From Agriotes lineatus (taxonomy: Eukaryota; Arthropoda; Insecta; Coleoptera; Elateridae), in assembly GCA_940337035.1 (NCBI GenBank), contig CALNHX010001936.1, positions 1-64,000 on the forward strand: a stretch of 64,000 nt of DNA, given 5' to 3'. The translations under genes and the position numbers were made by a program. Position 1 is the first letter of the stretch, and the number at the start of each line of letters is the position of its first letter. Below, piece after piece: positions 12,372-22,700 of this stretch. A model generated the notes under the pieces. It did no database searches and was not told where the DNA came from. It was given only the letters and a program-made list of their open reading frames with translations.

Positions 12372-13369
12372 TATATCAAAAATTTGCAATATTTCTAAAC
12401 TAAGTATTTTTGGATTTTCTTTTTGAATCATTGGTAAAAACATTTTGCCACATTAAAAATTCTATTTCGCAATTTCAACACAGTTTTCCTCTTGCCAAAT
12501 CAGTGTCTACTAATCTTCTCTACTACACTGAATTTATAGCAAATGCTCGAAGTAGAAGATCTCAAGTCGATACAGTTTACACCGATTTTTCTAACCCTTC
12601 GATTAAATTAATCATTCAATACTAATCCAAAAATTAGCAGGCTTTAGAATATCGGGTACACTGTTGAATTGGTTTCAATCTTATCTGGTGGGACGAAAAC
12701 GGTGTAGAGTGATCAACGGGTACAAATCAAAAGGAATTGAAACTGTCTCGGGCGTGCCTCACGGATCCCACCTGGGCCCTACACTATTTAGTACTTTTAT
12801 AAATGATTTAACTTTCAATTTCAAATCTTTATATCTGCTCTATGCTTAAAACTCTTTACTGAAATTAAATCAGTGACTGCATAATCTTCAAAATTACCTC
12901 AATCACTTGAACGACTGGTGTAGCAAAAACCAAATGTTTTTAAATTTTGAAAAGTGTCCATTATAACTTTTCACTACACATTTATTTAAAAATACAGTTC
13001 TTAACAGCGCAACCAGCATACGAGATCTAGGCATCACTATGAGCAGTGATTTTACTTTTAACAAAATGTTGGGTGTTTATAGTCCGCGTAACACAAAAGG
13101 TTCAAGACATAGAATCACTAAAGAGCATTTTTGTTTTGGCACAATGAATTCAGTACTATGTTATTCGACTAGTTAGAACTTACAATAACCTCCAACAAAA
13201 GGATCTCGACATATTTGCAATACCACTGACAGTATTGTCAAAACAATTAAAGCGTTATTATTTGGATATTATTGGATGGCTGTTAAATCAGTCACCGCTT
13301 GTCTGGCCTTTGTTTATGAATAAATAAATAAAATTAAGAATAGTTGCATATCCATTTTATATAAGTATG

Positions 13370-13610
13370 CTGAAATCAAATGTCAGTTTTTATTTATAAG
13401 TATTCCATGGTTGGCATTTTGTAATTAATTAGTATTATAAATTCTTTCTTTAGAAGTAGAATTTTCAATTATATTTCTAGTAGTAGTTGTAATCAATTCC
13501 TTGTTTATTTGATGCCCTCTAAGGACATTGCATTAAGTTAATTTCCTAATTATTTAATTAGTCTTCCAATGGGCTTACAGTTTCTTGAGAACAGGTAATC
13601 TATCTTTCTA
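13370..13610 (-). repeat. Dispersed repeat, inverted relative to 30890-31130
   Basis: The reverse complement aligns with 30890-31130. Shared landmarks include TTACCTGTTCTCAAGAAACT, GTAAG..C, TTAACTTAATGCAATG and GCATCAAATAAACAAG. It is non-coding. Confidence 0.7.
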
Positions 13611-13869
13611 ATGACGTCTTCCATAATTATTCATTCATCGCCTGTGTAGAGTTTATCAGTGAATAACTTAAACACTCGAAATGCTTGTACCATAGCAGGA
13701 GCCATGTGGTACAGATGTGTAAGTTGTGTTGCATAACCTTCAACAGATTTACTTTTAGTATCATGTTTATACGGATACATTTATTTTGCTATCCAGGAGC
13801 AGTTCCTTTTTATCACTGATGACGCTAACTTAGCGGCTTTTTTGTATTGTATTATCACTTTCGTATATG

Positions 13870-14570
13870 CAATCAATTGGCGCATTTGTTTAACATTTGC
13901 GTACATGAGCCAAATTCCAATAGAACAATTTTTAACAAATATGAAAAATAGCATTGAAAAGTTAAATCAGAAAACTCAAAATAAAACTAAAGGTAAAATT
14001 TGTAGTATTTTCACTAATTACAAAAATGAAACAGGACAAACAAAACTGGCTTGAAAATAAATTGAAAAAAAATGGGAAAAATAAATTAATATATCAAAAT
14101 ATCCAAAGAAACCTTTGCAAATTTAGTGCTCATGGATGTGGAAAAGTTATTGTAGAAAAACACAACCAAAACTTTACATTTTATCAACGATACTTTAATG
14201 ATATCATAATAAACTCAAATAAAAATGCAATTAACACAATTTTAAATGATTTCATTCGCATCCTAAATTAAAGTTTACCTTAGAAACCGAAAACAATTCT
14301 CAATCAATACACTTTCTAGATATAACATTGTAAAGAAAAGCAATACCAACCGGATTTTGGATATGTAAACTTCAATTCAAGTACAACTATACAATATAAA
14401 TAAACATAATTACGAGTTTATAGACAGAGCTATTATTTTATCTAGCAAACAATTCGAGGAAAAAAATAAAGTTTAATAAAAATATTCTTTTAGAAACTGA
14501 TTACCTCAAAGATTTTATTACTAACAATATAAATAAAAGATTTCAAATTTGAAGAAGCAAAATGGAAACG
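13870..14570 (+). mobile_element. Old Penelope-like element, reverse-transcriptase part
   Basis: Across shifting frames the segment reads like the end of a Penelope-type reverse transcriptase: RYFNDIIINSNKNAINTILN (a decayed YVDD box), then FTLETENNS..IHFLDITL, then FIDRAIILSSKQFEEKN, and finally DFITNNINKRFQ. Family members carry comparable -YVDDI-, -FLDV/LDI- and -RA..LS...F..E- segments. Stops and frameshifts are numerous, so it is a relic. Its GIY-YIG part lies at 17225-17560, beyond a later insertion. Confidence 0.65.
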
Positions 14571-14873
14571 ATAGATTTTATAATCAAATTTCCTATATTC
14601 CATATAGGTAGAGGTTGGCTGTAAATTAAGGGCCAGTTGAATTTCTTCATTGTTATACGGGACAGAAAAACTTGTATATGAAAAAGTCATACCATTTAAG
14701 ACATTCTCTTTAAAAAATTATTAACCGATTATAGGCCTAAACTTAGTAATGAACGAGATATTAATATTAAAGTTGTTTTATGTACACAGAAACAGTATTG
14801 CTAATTAAAGTGAAACTGATTACATAATACATACGGTCATAAACAAATTACATACAAACAAACAAATAAACAA

Positions 14874-15266
14874 GTGATCAATATCTGTCAAAATACGATT
14901 GTGTTGAACAGATCTGTTACAAATAAATTCGTTTACCAATCAAAAAAGCGTGAATATGCTAGGAGTATAATTTTTGTGTTAGAAAAATCTCAGCAAGCGG
15001 CTGAAATGTATCGCTACTGTTACCCAAATAACTTATTGCCGCATCCTCGTACAATTGCTAAACTCAAAATAAAATTGCAAACTTGTCGAAGTTTTTCTAC
15101 AAATTCAGGGCATCTTAAACGTAGGCAAAACAGAAACAGGGAAATTCCTAATGAAGACATCCTCTTAGCGCATTTCAGAGAAAATCCACATACTTTAATA
15201 AAAGGCAGGTATCCATTTAAACTAATGCAAACTTTTAAGACTAATATAGATTACATATTTATTTAG
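14874..15266 (+). pseudogene. Transposase N-terminal relic (DUF4817-like HTH)
   Basis: The frame of 130 codons contains KREYARSIIFVLEKSQQAAE, YCYPNNLLPHPRTIAKLKIK and a run resembling DILLAHFRENPHTLIKG. This order (an -EYADM-like helix, a -YP-R-P-RT- motif, then a spacer and -NP-S-R-) is that of the N-terminal DNA-binding region of insect Tc3/rosa-like transposases, the same family as 34268-35351. The catalytic domain is absent, so it is a truncated copy. Confidence 0.6.
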
Positions 15267-15499
15267 TGGTCGTCATTTTTTCGTATCCTCCTATTCAGCT
15301 CAAAGTGCTATTGTATACATAACTTTAAACGCTAATAGCTCCTAAGTTACTAACCCTAGGCCTATAGCTGGTTAATAGTTTCTAAACTAACAATTTATTT
15401 TTAAAAATTCAGGGTGTTCCATAAGAAAAACCAAAAGTAATTAAGCTTTCGATTTAATCGGAAACCGGATATTTTTATTCGCACTCTTAAAATATTTGT

Positions 15500-16330
15500 C
15501 ATATAAAATGGTGCTGTAACGCTAGCTTCCGTTTGAATTTGAGTAATTTAATATTAAATAATATATGCAAATTTAAACGTCGCCGACCTTTAGCGTTATC
15601 AAGAATCCGGCGTGTTCCAGGGAGATAAGCTAGCGCAGACCGAAATTCCGCCCGTGATAACAGCGCTAGACAAAGAAAAGTCGCGCGCCGCCTCCCCACC
15701 TATGAACATCCAAAGCCGTATAAAAGCGGTTGCAGAGCTTATTTAGACAGATTTTCCTAAAGATTCCCCAGAGAGATTTTCCACCGAGATTTCTCTAGAT
15801 CCCGATTCCCGATCCCGATCCCGAAGCTTGAGCTTGGCTCAGGTTTACCCGTCCTGTCCGAAGAGATTTTTATAGAGATTTTCCTTCCAATAGGCTGTCC
15901 TCCCAGAGAGTTCCTCCGTCGATTCTACCAGTACCTGGAAAATCCTGATAGCTAGTTCAATTCAGTGGTTCCGAAAGGACGTCTGAAACGCCAGCTAATT
16001 TCCCTGAGAAAATCCTGATAGCTAGTTCAATTTAGTGGTTTCGAAAGGACGTCTGAAACGCCAGTTAATTTCCCTGTAAAAATCCTGATAGCTAGTTCAA
16101 TTTGGTGGTTCCGAAAGGACGTCTGAAACGCCAGCTAATTTCCCTGTGAAAATCCTGATAGCTAGTTCAATTTAGTGGTTCCGAAAGGACGCCTGAAACG
16201 TCAGATAATTTCCCTGTGAAAATCCTCTACCAAAATCCGTTTGTAAATCAGCAATAAATAAAGTAATATTTGAATCCCAGCTCCCCCTGCATTGTAAATT
16301 TGGTGCGTTGCTATTCAAGCAGAATTAGAA
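15500..16330 (+). mobile_element. LTR-like promoter block, possible solo LTR or truncated LTR element
   Basis: It contains a TATAAAAG box at 15719-15726, four tandem 70-bp repeats downstream, and overlapping AATAAA signals at 16253-16262. That is the order U3-R-U5 of an LTR. It is richer in G+C than its surroundings. No gag or pol frame follows, and I could not fix TG/CA ends or a primer-binding site, so a host 5' region remains a possibility. Confidence 0.45.
15941..16220 (+). repeat. Four tandem copies of a 70-bp unit
   Basis: Units begin with AATCCTGATAGCTAGTTCAA at 15941, 16011, 16081 and 16151, exactly 70 bp apart, and end with AATTTCCCTG-rich sequence. A fifth unit starts at 16221 but diverges after AATCCT. 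Differences between units are a few bases each. Confidence 0.95.
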
Positions 16331-16900
16331 GCTACAAGCTATCTAATTGAAATTTACCTGTGTTAATCATTGAGAATTGCAACGGCCGTCTTGCCTGGGA
16401 ACTCTGCGGACCGAACCGACACCCTCGGCAGAGAATACACCTGGAGCTGCCAAGGTTGCTAACCTCGAAAATTCTGTCTATTTGATAAATCGATTTACAA
16501 GCGAAGCCCCGTCGTGCGGCGAATCTCACGGAGTATTTTAACAACAAACTGTAGCTGCACAAATAGGGTAAGAACTCGCGTTAACAATTTTAATTTGTTA
16601 ATTGTTTACAGAAAGCAAAGCCCGAAAATAAATCGGAAAACTTGACAGACTGTACGGCGTCGCCTCACGCGCAGTTCGGCGCCGAACGAGAACGCCGACA
16701 ATCCCCGACGCTTCCGAAGCGGAGCGCCTCCGACGTCCGCAGCTACATCCAACACGGATGTCAAGCGAGTTGCAGCAACCGTAGGAACCAGCGACATTAT
16801 TTCATTATAAGAATGTTAATTTTATTCAATATACATCTCATTTTTCTTTATTATAAGTGAATCTAATTATGTATCATAGTTACACAAAATAAATTGTTAT
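16331..16900. other. G+C-rich stretch, no gene recognised
   Basis: A possible small intron (GGTAAGAAC near 16567 to TTTACAG near 16611) and an open frame 16642-16860 (+) follow the LTR-like block. They may be the leader of that element. No known domain is visible. Confidence 0.3.
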
Positions 16901-17224
16901 ACAGGATACTCCGGTGGTGTGTTTTGCTTATTTGAGGTATATCTGAGTGAACAATTGAACTCTTCTCCGATATATGAGCTATCCCGTGGTAAGTAAATAT
17001 TCATACCCTTATAAAGGAGGGGCAGGTGTTACAGTGCGACTTTTTCATATACAAGTTTTTTCTATCTCTCATAAAAATAGACAAATTCAACTGGCCCTTA
17101 ATTTACAACCAACCTGTATACTTCACCTCTCTGGCAAAAGCAAAAGAACTGAATCAAAATTGCCTTTAAAAATCACAATACTTTTTAAAAACTTTGTGTA
17201 CACATCTTAAGATAAAACTGAAAA

Positions 17225-18180
17225 AAATGTATATTTAATATAGTTGATATAATTAACTGTAATTGCTGTAATGTAAATTCTATCGGTCCAACAAAACAGT
17301 ATTTAAAAAATAATATCCCAACACCATCAATCAAGTAAAATAAGAACTCCGACCGACTAAACCAAACACAGCATTATTCGATCACGCAGTAAACATGTTA
17401 CAGACCTTAATTAATTTCGCATTACCGAAAATACTATATAAAATATCAAACCCTAAAAAATACTTCTATTAGAAATAATAATATACATAAATAACTCCCC
17501 TAACTCGATAAATTACAACACTGACACTGAAAATTGAAATAGTATTTATTACATTTTATAATTAAAACTTTTTGTTAAATTAAATATATTCAAAATGTTA
17601 TATTTGGAAACAAACTAAAAATTCGGGAAATATATGAACAGTTCAGTATTAAAATAATAAAATTTAACGTTTATGCTTTTAAAATTTTCTGTAAACAGTA
17701 CTATCAATTAACAATTTACATAAGGTATTTACAATTATTGCCTAAAAATAGTTTAGTTATCGAAAGTTGAACAATTCAAACAATAAAAATGAATCAAAAC
17801 CAATATTAATAACGATGGAATTTTCATCAAAATTTGTTTTAAGTAATGTTTTAAAAATTTTAAAAATTTCCACATAACACCAAAAAAGCAAGATTAAAGT
17901 AACCTACAATGGGGAAAAGTTTATATACTCATAAATCTACCACTGTCAAAATTGTAATAGAATCATTTATTTTTCAGACTTTAAAAAACAACCTCAAAAT
18001 TAAAAACCAAGGCCTTCAAACATAAATTAAATAGTATAATCATGTATTTCTGAAGAAGCTAAGTAATACGTTAGCGAAACTTACTTAAAATTTAAAAATT
18101 ATTTGTGCTTATGTACGCAATAAAATGTGGCTGCATTTCTTTGCGAGAAAGAAAGTCGGCTTCTTCTTATACCAATGAAA
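17225..18180 (+). mobile_element. Old Penelope-like element, GIY-YIG part and 3' end
   Basis: One frame reads INCNCCNVNSIGPTKQYLKN, and after frameshifts TALFDHAVNMLHTF and ILYKISNPKKYF. These match the Penelope-like GIY-YIG layout: a CxxC-like start, YIGqTkRyLknRi, then an -AL..H....H.F- motif and -KIL....... R-. The 3' end near 18052-18085 (CTGAAGAAGCTAAGTAATAC..TTAGCGAAAC) resembles the TGATGAAG...CGAAACG end common in the group. Multiple stops show it is dead. It continues the RT relic at 13870-14570. Confidence 0.65.
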
Positions 18181-18439
18181 AATAATTATCAGCCGTAAAT
18201 AAAACTAATTATATAACGCAAAACAAGCAACACTGAAACGGATGGAGAATAAAAACGGAAGCGGAGTCACATAAGAAACCGCGGTAGTGGGAAGGTGATA
18301 GGAGTACTTCGAAAAACTCCCTGAGTGTAACAGCATGGAGCGAAAAATATAAATGCTAGTAAGAACGAAAATAAAAATGGATCAATGATCAAAATTTAAA
18401 TATAGCACAAATTGAAGTAGCGGAAGTACGGGAAATATA

Positions 18440-18935
18440 AAAGAGGGACAACAGACTACAAAATACCTACAGAGACATGAAATGGACTGAATAGGCAACC
18501 CACTTATCACTGATGGCAACAATTAAATCTGAGAGTAGCAATGACGTGCCACATATTAAAGAATTAATCAGTTATAAGAAATGACTTAGGTACCCCCAAA
18601 CAATTCAAACGTAGCTTTGTTCTGAATAGATGTGTAGTTGATGCAAAGGATATCAAATGGCTTAGATCAGAAGATTAGCACAATGCGAGAACACTAGAAC
18701 ATATTACATTCACTAAATCACCAAGTGTCACTGGTTATGTGTTTTTCCGATGTCTTTGTATAATCATGTCACAATTTAAAAAAACGGTAATAGACCCAAG
18801 GATATGGTAATAACAAAGGACATGAAGCAAATAAACACAGCCACAGAATATAAATATTTAGGCACTATAATAGAATACAAGGAAGGAATCGAAAGTGATT
18901 TAAGCAACAGAATCGCTAAACCGTTATATGTGCTG
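18440..18935 (+). mobile_element. RTE-like retrotransposon relic
   Basis: Near 18800-18930 the translation reads MKQINTATEYKYLGTIIEYK, then EGIESDLSNRIAK, which is the conserved -YKYLG--I---G---EI--RI- stretch after the RT domain of RTE elements. The sequence before it (18440-18790) is frame-disrupted. No intact domain remains. Confidence 0.55.
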
Positions 18936-19114
18936 TAATGTCGCATGCATACATGCATACTACATTTAATGAATGTATATTTCAAATCCAGATCGTTATA
19001 AAAAATAAAATATATATAACGGGTGGCAGTTGTGAATAGGAACGTAACGCTACTAGGTCAGATAATAAAAAAGAGAGTACAAAATTTTATATTTGACTTA
19101 ATACACGTTATTTA

Positions 19115-22100
19115 TTTATTATTATTTTATTGAAAGTAGGCGGCAGTGCCGATACAACCTTCCTCATATAATACATATGGTGTGCGGAGTATAAAATATA
19201 AAACAAAATTAAAACTAATTTGTTAAGTGCAAAACAAACATAATTAATAAAATTTACAAAATTAATAGATGATCATATATAAAGAAAAATAGTCTACAAT
19301 CAGTTAATAAAATTTACAAAATTAATCAAATAGGATACCTAATTATAAAAAAAAAAAAAAAAAAAACAAAGGTTAACTAGAAAATCAACAATTAATTAAT
19401 AAAGTTAACAAAATTATTATAAAAAAAAAATAGGATAATTATAAAGAAACAAAAGTTAACAACAAAATTAACAATCAATTAATAAAATTAAATAAATTAT
19501 ATATAAAAAGAAAAAAAAAAAAAAGGTAATTAAGAAATCAACAAAAGTTAAGTGTTACTGTCGTACAAAGATTTAAAGTTATTTGTGTTGCTTGCATGCA
19601 CAACACTGGAAGGCAAATTGTTCCATCGATTCACGACTCGATTGCTAAAGAAATGTTTTCTGGGAAGAATGTTGCTAAAATCCGACTGAAGCTTTAACGA
19701 ATGTCCTCGAAGATGTATATTGCTACTGGGTACTAGTATATCTTCTAAAGGAAACGAATAGTGATTGTGGAGTATCTTAAACACCTCGATCATATCAATA
19801 CGTTGTCTACGTTCACTAAGAGTAGTTAGCTGGAGTCTCTCCAGCCGTTGTTCGTATGGCATCGATCTTAAGCATATAGGTATCTTTGAGGCTCTACGCT
19901 GTACGCCTTCTAATAGGTCGATATCTTTTATAAAGTAAGGACACCACACTGTAGCTGCATACTCAATAATAGGTCGTACGTATGAGATATAAGCTTTTTT
20001 AAACAGCTCAGGTGAGATACTTCTTCCAAATGAACGCTGGATTAAGTACAGAATGGAGTTCGCTTTCTTTACAATTTTTGTAATATGTTTTTCCCATTTT
20101 AGGTCATTCGATATTGTTACACCTAGATCTAATTGCTCACTCACTTCGCGCAGAACAGAACCATTTAGAAAATATTGCACTTTGGGATTGTTGTGACCTA
20201 TATGCAGTACTGTACACTTATCAGAGTTTAAAGTAAGTAGCCATATTTTGCACCACTCTTCTAATGTTACCAGATCTTCCACAAGAGTATTGGTTGGAAG
20301 ATCGGTGGGCGAAGAAAACATTTTAGTGTCATCGGCAAAAAAGCTTACGGATGATTTCATGTCGCTGGATAAGTCGCTGATAAATATTAAAAACAGGATC
20401 GGACCCAGGACAGAGCCCTGGGGAACTCCGCTGAGTACTGGAAGAGGCTTTGATACAGTTTGCTGTATACGCACTGAAAACGTTCGATTTGATAAAAAAT
20501 CTTCTAGTAGCAAAAGCAAAGCTCCGCGTATCCCAAAATGTTCTAATTTAAGGAGTAGTCTTCGAATAGGTACTCGGTCAAAGGCTTTTTCGTAGTCCAG
20601 ATATATGATATCCATGCATTTTCCCTGATTTACTGCGGTGGTCCAAAGGTTTAAGTTTGATAAAAGGTTGGTTACTACGGACTTTCCAGGAGAAAACCCG
20701 TGCTGGTTTGATGGGATTACACCATTGGCATTGAGAAATTCGATAAGCCGTTTAACCACTAGTTTTTCAAAACACTTACACACAATACAAGTCAAACTAA
20801 TCGGTCTGTAGTTACCAGGTTCAAGCTTGTCCCCCTTTTTATATACTGGGACGATTAATGAGTGCTTCCATGAAGCTGGAATAGAAGAGGTTCGAAGACA
20901 ACTATTAAATAATATAGTTAGCGAATCTGCCAATGCATGGGAACACCGTTTCAGTAAATGAGGGGAGATTTCATCGGGCCCTGGCGATGAATGGAGATCC
21001 AATGATTCGGTGATTTTGATCACGTCTTCTGAAGTTACTGTAAATGCAGCTATTTGACTTTCTACTCGATTGGAAGGACGGAGACTTGGCAGATTTCCAG
21101 AAGGTTCTTTGACATAGGACTGAAGAAATCTCTCTGCGAATATGTTGGTTACTAATTCAGGATTGGTTTGTACAGATCCGTCGCTATCTTTCAGGGAGAA
21201 GGAAGATACTCGAGAAGTTAGGTTACTCTTCAAATATTTAAAAAAGTTTTTCTGGTTACCAGGTTCAACAATTTTGTGCTCATAAGCGGAGCGGGAAACT
21301 CTAATTTTATCAGTTGTAGCATTAGTAACGCGTCGATACGAGACATAATCATGCTGCGATTTTGTGCGTTTGTAGCGATCCCACAATGTTCGTTTTCTCT
21401 TAATTAGTTTCAAAATCGGCCTAGACATCCAAGGTTTATTTATGTTACGTTTTTGATTAACAAACGGTACATAAAAAGTTACTGCCGTGGTTAATGCATC
21501 AGATATCACGGTCCAATTCCTTTCAACGTCCGTGTCAGTTAAGAGTGTTTCCATCTTAAGCGATCTTAAAAAGTTATTTATATCATCGTAGTTTGCGGAC
21601 CAGTAGCTTCGCATTTTAGGTTTTTCCCTATTGCTTAATTTTGCATGCAGTTGCATAGTTGCAATTATAGTTGAATGGTCGCTGGAACCAATAGGTGAAT
21701 CAAAAAGAACTTCTGATAGTAAGTTTTTGTCAGTGGTGAGTATCAGATCGAGGAGCGATGGATTATTTCCGATTCTATATCTAGTAGGTTGGTTTACCAA
21801 TTGAAATAGATTACAGTCGTAGTACGTATTTAAAAATAAAGTAGCTGGAGAATTTCCTTGTGGAAGAATAGGGTTAGGCCAGGTTATACTTGGGAAGTTA
21901 AAATCTCCAAATATCAGTACATTACTATAATTTTTTACAGCAGACTTAATAGAGCTTAGCATAAGAATGTTGTCTTCAAGTGGAGAGTTTGGTGGACGGT
22001 ACACACAAGCAATTAGGAAATTATGTTTAAGCAGCCCTATCTTTAGCCAAAGAGAATTGATGTTGCCAGTGGGAAATTCGTCCATTACTTCACAACAGAC

Positions 22101-22700
22101 TTCACCGGTGGGAATATTTTTTGCGATATATATACAAACGCCTCCACCTCGTCGATCCTCCCTGTCTGCTCGTAGTAAGTTGTAGCCAGGAATGTTAATC
22201 CCATTGTCTATGATCGAGGGATTTAACCAAGTTTCCGATAATAGTATGAAAGTAGGTTTTAAGGTTATAAGCCGTTGTAGGTTCAATTCTATACAATTGG
22301 GGAATAATTTATATTTAATTGAAATAATATTACACAGGAATGACCTGTGAGTGAAGTCTAATATAAAATCAGATAAATTATAATTATTTGTAAAAAGTCT
22401 ATATAAAGATTGTCTTTTGTATTGATACTGAAACTGTATTGGAAAGCAATCAGTTTCAATCATTAACGTAGCTTCAGTGCTTCAGTGAAGTGTTGTGGTT
22501 TTTGTGAAAATTTTATCTGGAAGATAGAAATATCTACAAGGGGCTTTGTGCAGTCAGAGTTGCAGCTACAGTTGCAGTCAGAGTTTAGCAAAGCTTGGGC
22601 TAGTATTGTTACTAGTAGAACGAGACATCAACGAAGTGAATTCGGGTATCAAAATCAACAGAGAAAGGTCAGTGAACTTTAATTACTAGATTTCGAAGAT
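19115..22700 (-). mobile_element. CR1/jockey-type non-LTR retrotransposon, near full length
   Basis: The element lies on the minus strand. Its 3' end is at about 19115, with AATAAAATAATAATAAATAA-like tail sequence preceded by GCGGCA-type body. An A+T-rich 3' UTR with repeated TTAATAAAATTTACAAAATT blocks and A-runs (19230-19547) separates the tail from the stop codon. The 5' UTR extends beyond the ATG at 22463. No gag-like ORF1 is seen upstream, so the copy may be 5'-truncated or of a one-ORF type. Confidence 0.85.
19548..22463 (-). CDS. Endonuclease-reverse transcriptase, CR1/jockey type, intact
   Basis: The frame is 971 codons without interruption. Residues about 41-263 form the apurinic-like endonuclease: LLSETWL (E77), RGGGVCIYI, CVYRPPNSP, IFGDFNFPS (186-189 GDFN) and SDHS (261-264). 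Residues about 535-790 form the reverse transcriptase: PVYKKGDKLEPGNYRPISLT, QHGFSPGKS, IYLDYEKAFDRVP (621 on), SGVPQGSVLGPILFLIFI and FFADDTKMF with the catalytic ADD at 710-712. The tail carries YVRPIIEYAATVW and NRVVNRWNNLPSS, typical of the clade. The enzyme nicks DNA and primes reverse transcription of its own RNA at the target. With all motifs present the copy may be competent. Nearby relics at 37.1-38.4 and 39.6-41.1 kb are of the same clade. Confidence 0.95.
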   Translation of the reverse strand: MIETDCFPIQFQYQYKRQSLYRLFTNNYNLSDFILDFTHRSFLCNIISIKYKLFPNCIELNLQRLITLKPTFILLSETWLNPSIIDNGINIPGYNLLRADREDRRGGGVCIYIAKNIPTGEVCCEVMDEFPTGNINSLWLKIGLLKHNFLIACVYRPPNSPLEDNILMLSSIKSAVKNYSNVLIFGDFNFPSITWPNPILPQGNSPATLFLNTYYDCNLFQLVNQPTRYRIGNNPSLLDLILTTDKNLLSEVLFDSPIGSSDHSTIIATMQLHAKLSNREKPKMRSYWSANYDDINNFLRSLKMETLLTDTDVERNWTVISDALTTAVTFYVPFVNQKRNINKPWMSRPILKLIKRKRTLWDRYKRTKSQHDYVSYRRVTNATTDKIRVSRSAYEHKIVEPGNQKNFFKYLKSNLTSRVSSFSLKDSDGSVQTNPELVTNIFAERFLQSYVKEPSGNLPSLRPSNRVESQIAAFTVTSEDVIKITESLDLHSSPGPDEISPHLLKRCSHALADSLTILFNSCLRTSSIPASWKHSLIVPVYKKGDKLEPGNYRPISLTCIVCKCFEKLVVKRLIEFLNANGVIPSNQHGFSPGKSVVTNLLSNLNLWTTAVNQGKCMDIIYLDYEKAFDRVPIRRLLLKLEHFGIRGALLLLLEDFLSNRTFSVRIQQTVSKPLPVLSGVPQGSVLGPILFLIFISDLSSDMKSSVSFFADDTKMFSSPTDLPTNTLVEDLVTLEEWCKIWLLTLNSDKCTVLHIGHNNPKVQYFLNGSVLREVSEQLDLGVTISNDLKWEKHITKIVKKANSILYLIQRSFGRSISPELFKKAYISYVRPIIEYAATVWCPYFIKDIDLLEGVQRRASKIPICLRSMPYEQRLERLQLTTLSERRQRIDMIEVFKILHNHYSFPLEDILVPSSNIHLRGHSLKLQSDFSNILPRKHFFSNRVVNRWNNLPSSVVHASNTNNFKSLYDSNT

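Larger units (their letters stand above)
10985..13335 (+). mobile_element. Jockey-like retrotransposon relic split by mariner
   Basis: The left part (10985-11077) encodes FNKSLQTGIHPIQWKLAYLT followed by PIFKSGD, the start of a reverse transcriptase domain. After the mariner insertion the domain resumes with SKLSIFGFSFESLVKTFCHI, then GVSGVPH-type residues (SGVPHGSHLGPTLFSTFIND). The YADD catalytic box is reduced to LLYA followed by a stop, and frameshifts are frequent, so the copy is dead. The 3' end is marked by AATAAATAAATAAAA near 13320. Confidence 0.75.
14590..17140. mobile_element. Insertion bounded by about 85-bp inverted repeats
   Basis: The sequence 14605-14690 is complementary to 17038-17128 (landmarks GACTTTTTCATATACAAG and AATTCAACTGGCCCTTAATT). 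The pair separates the two halves of the old Penelope-like element, so it probably marks a DNA transposon inserted there. The interval holds a transposase N-terminus (14874-15266) and, within it, an LTR-like block. Exact ends and target duplication are not clear. Confidence 0.5.

Noticed and set aside
13842..14271. Lysine-rich frames as a novel gene
   Set aside because: They align in order with decayed Penelope-type reverse transcriptase motifs (YFNDI, NAINTILNDF) and are better explained as that relic.
15941..16220. CRISPR-like array
   Set aside because: The 70-bp units are directly adjacent with no variable spacers and the DNA is eukaryotic.
20248..20595. Plus-strand frame of 115 codons
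   Set aside because: It is the antisense shadow of the intact retrotransposon protein at 19548-22463.
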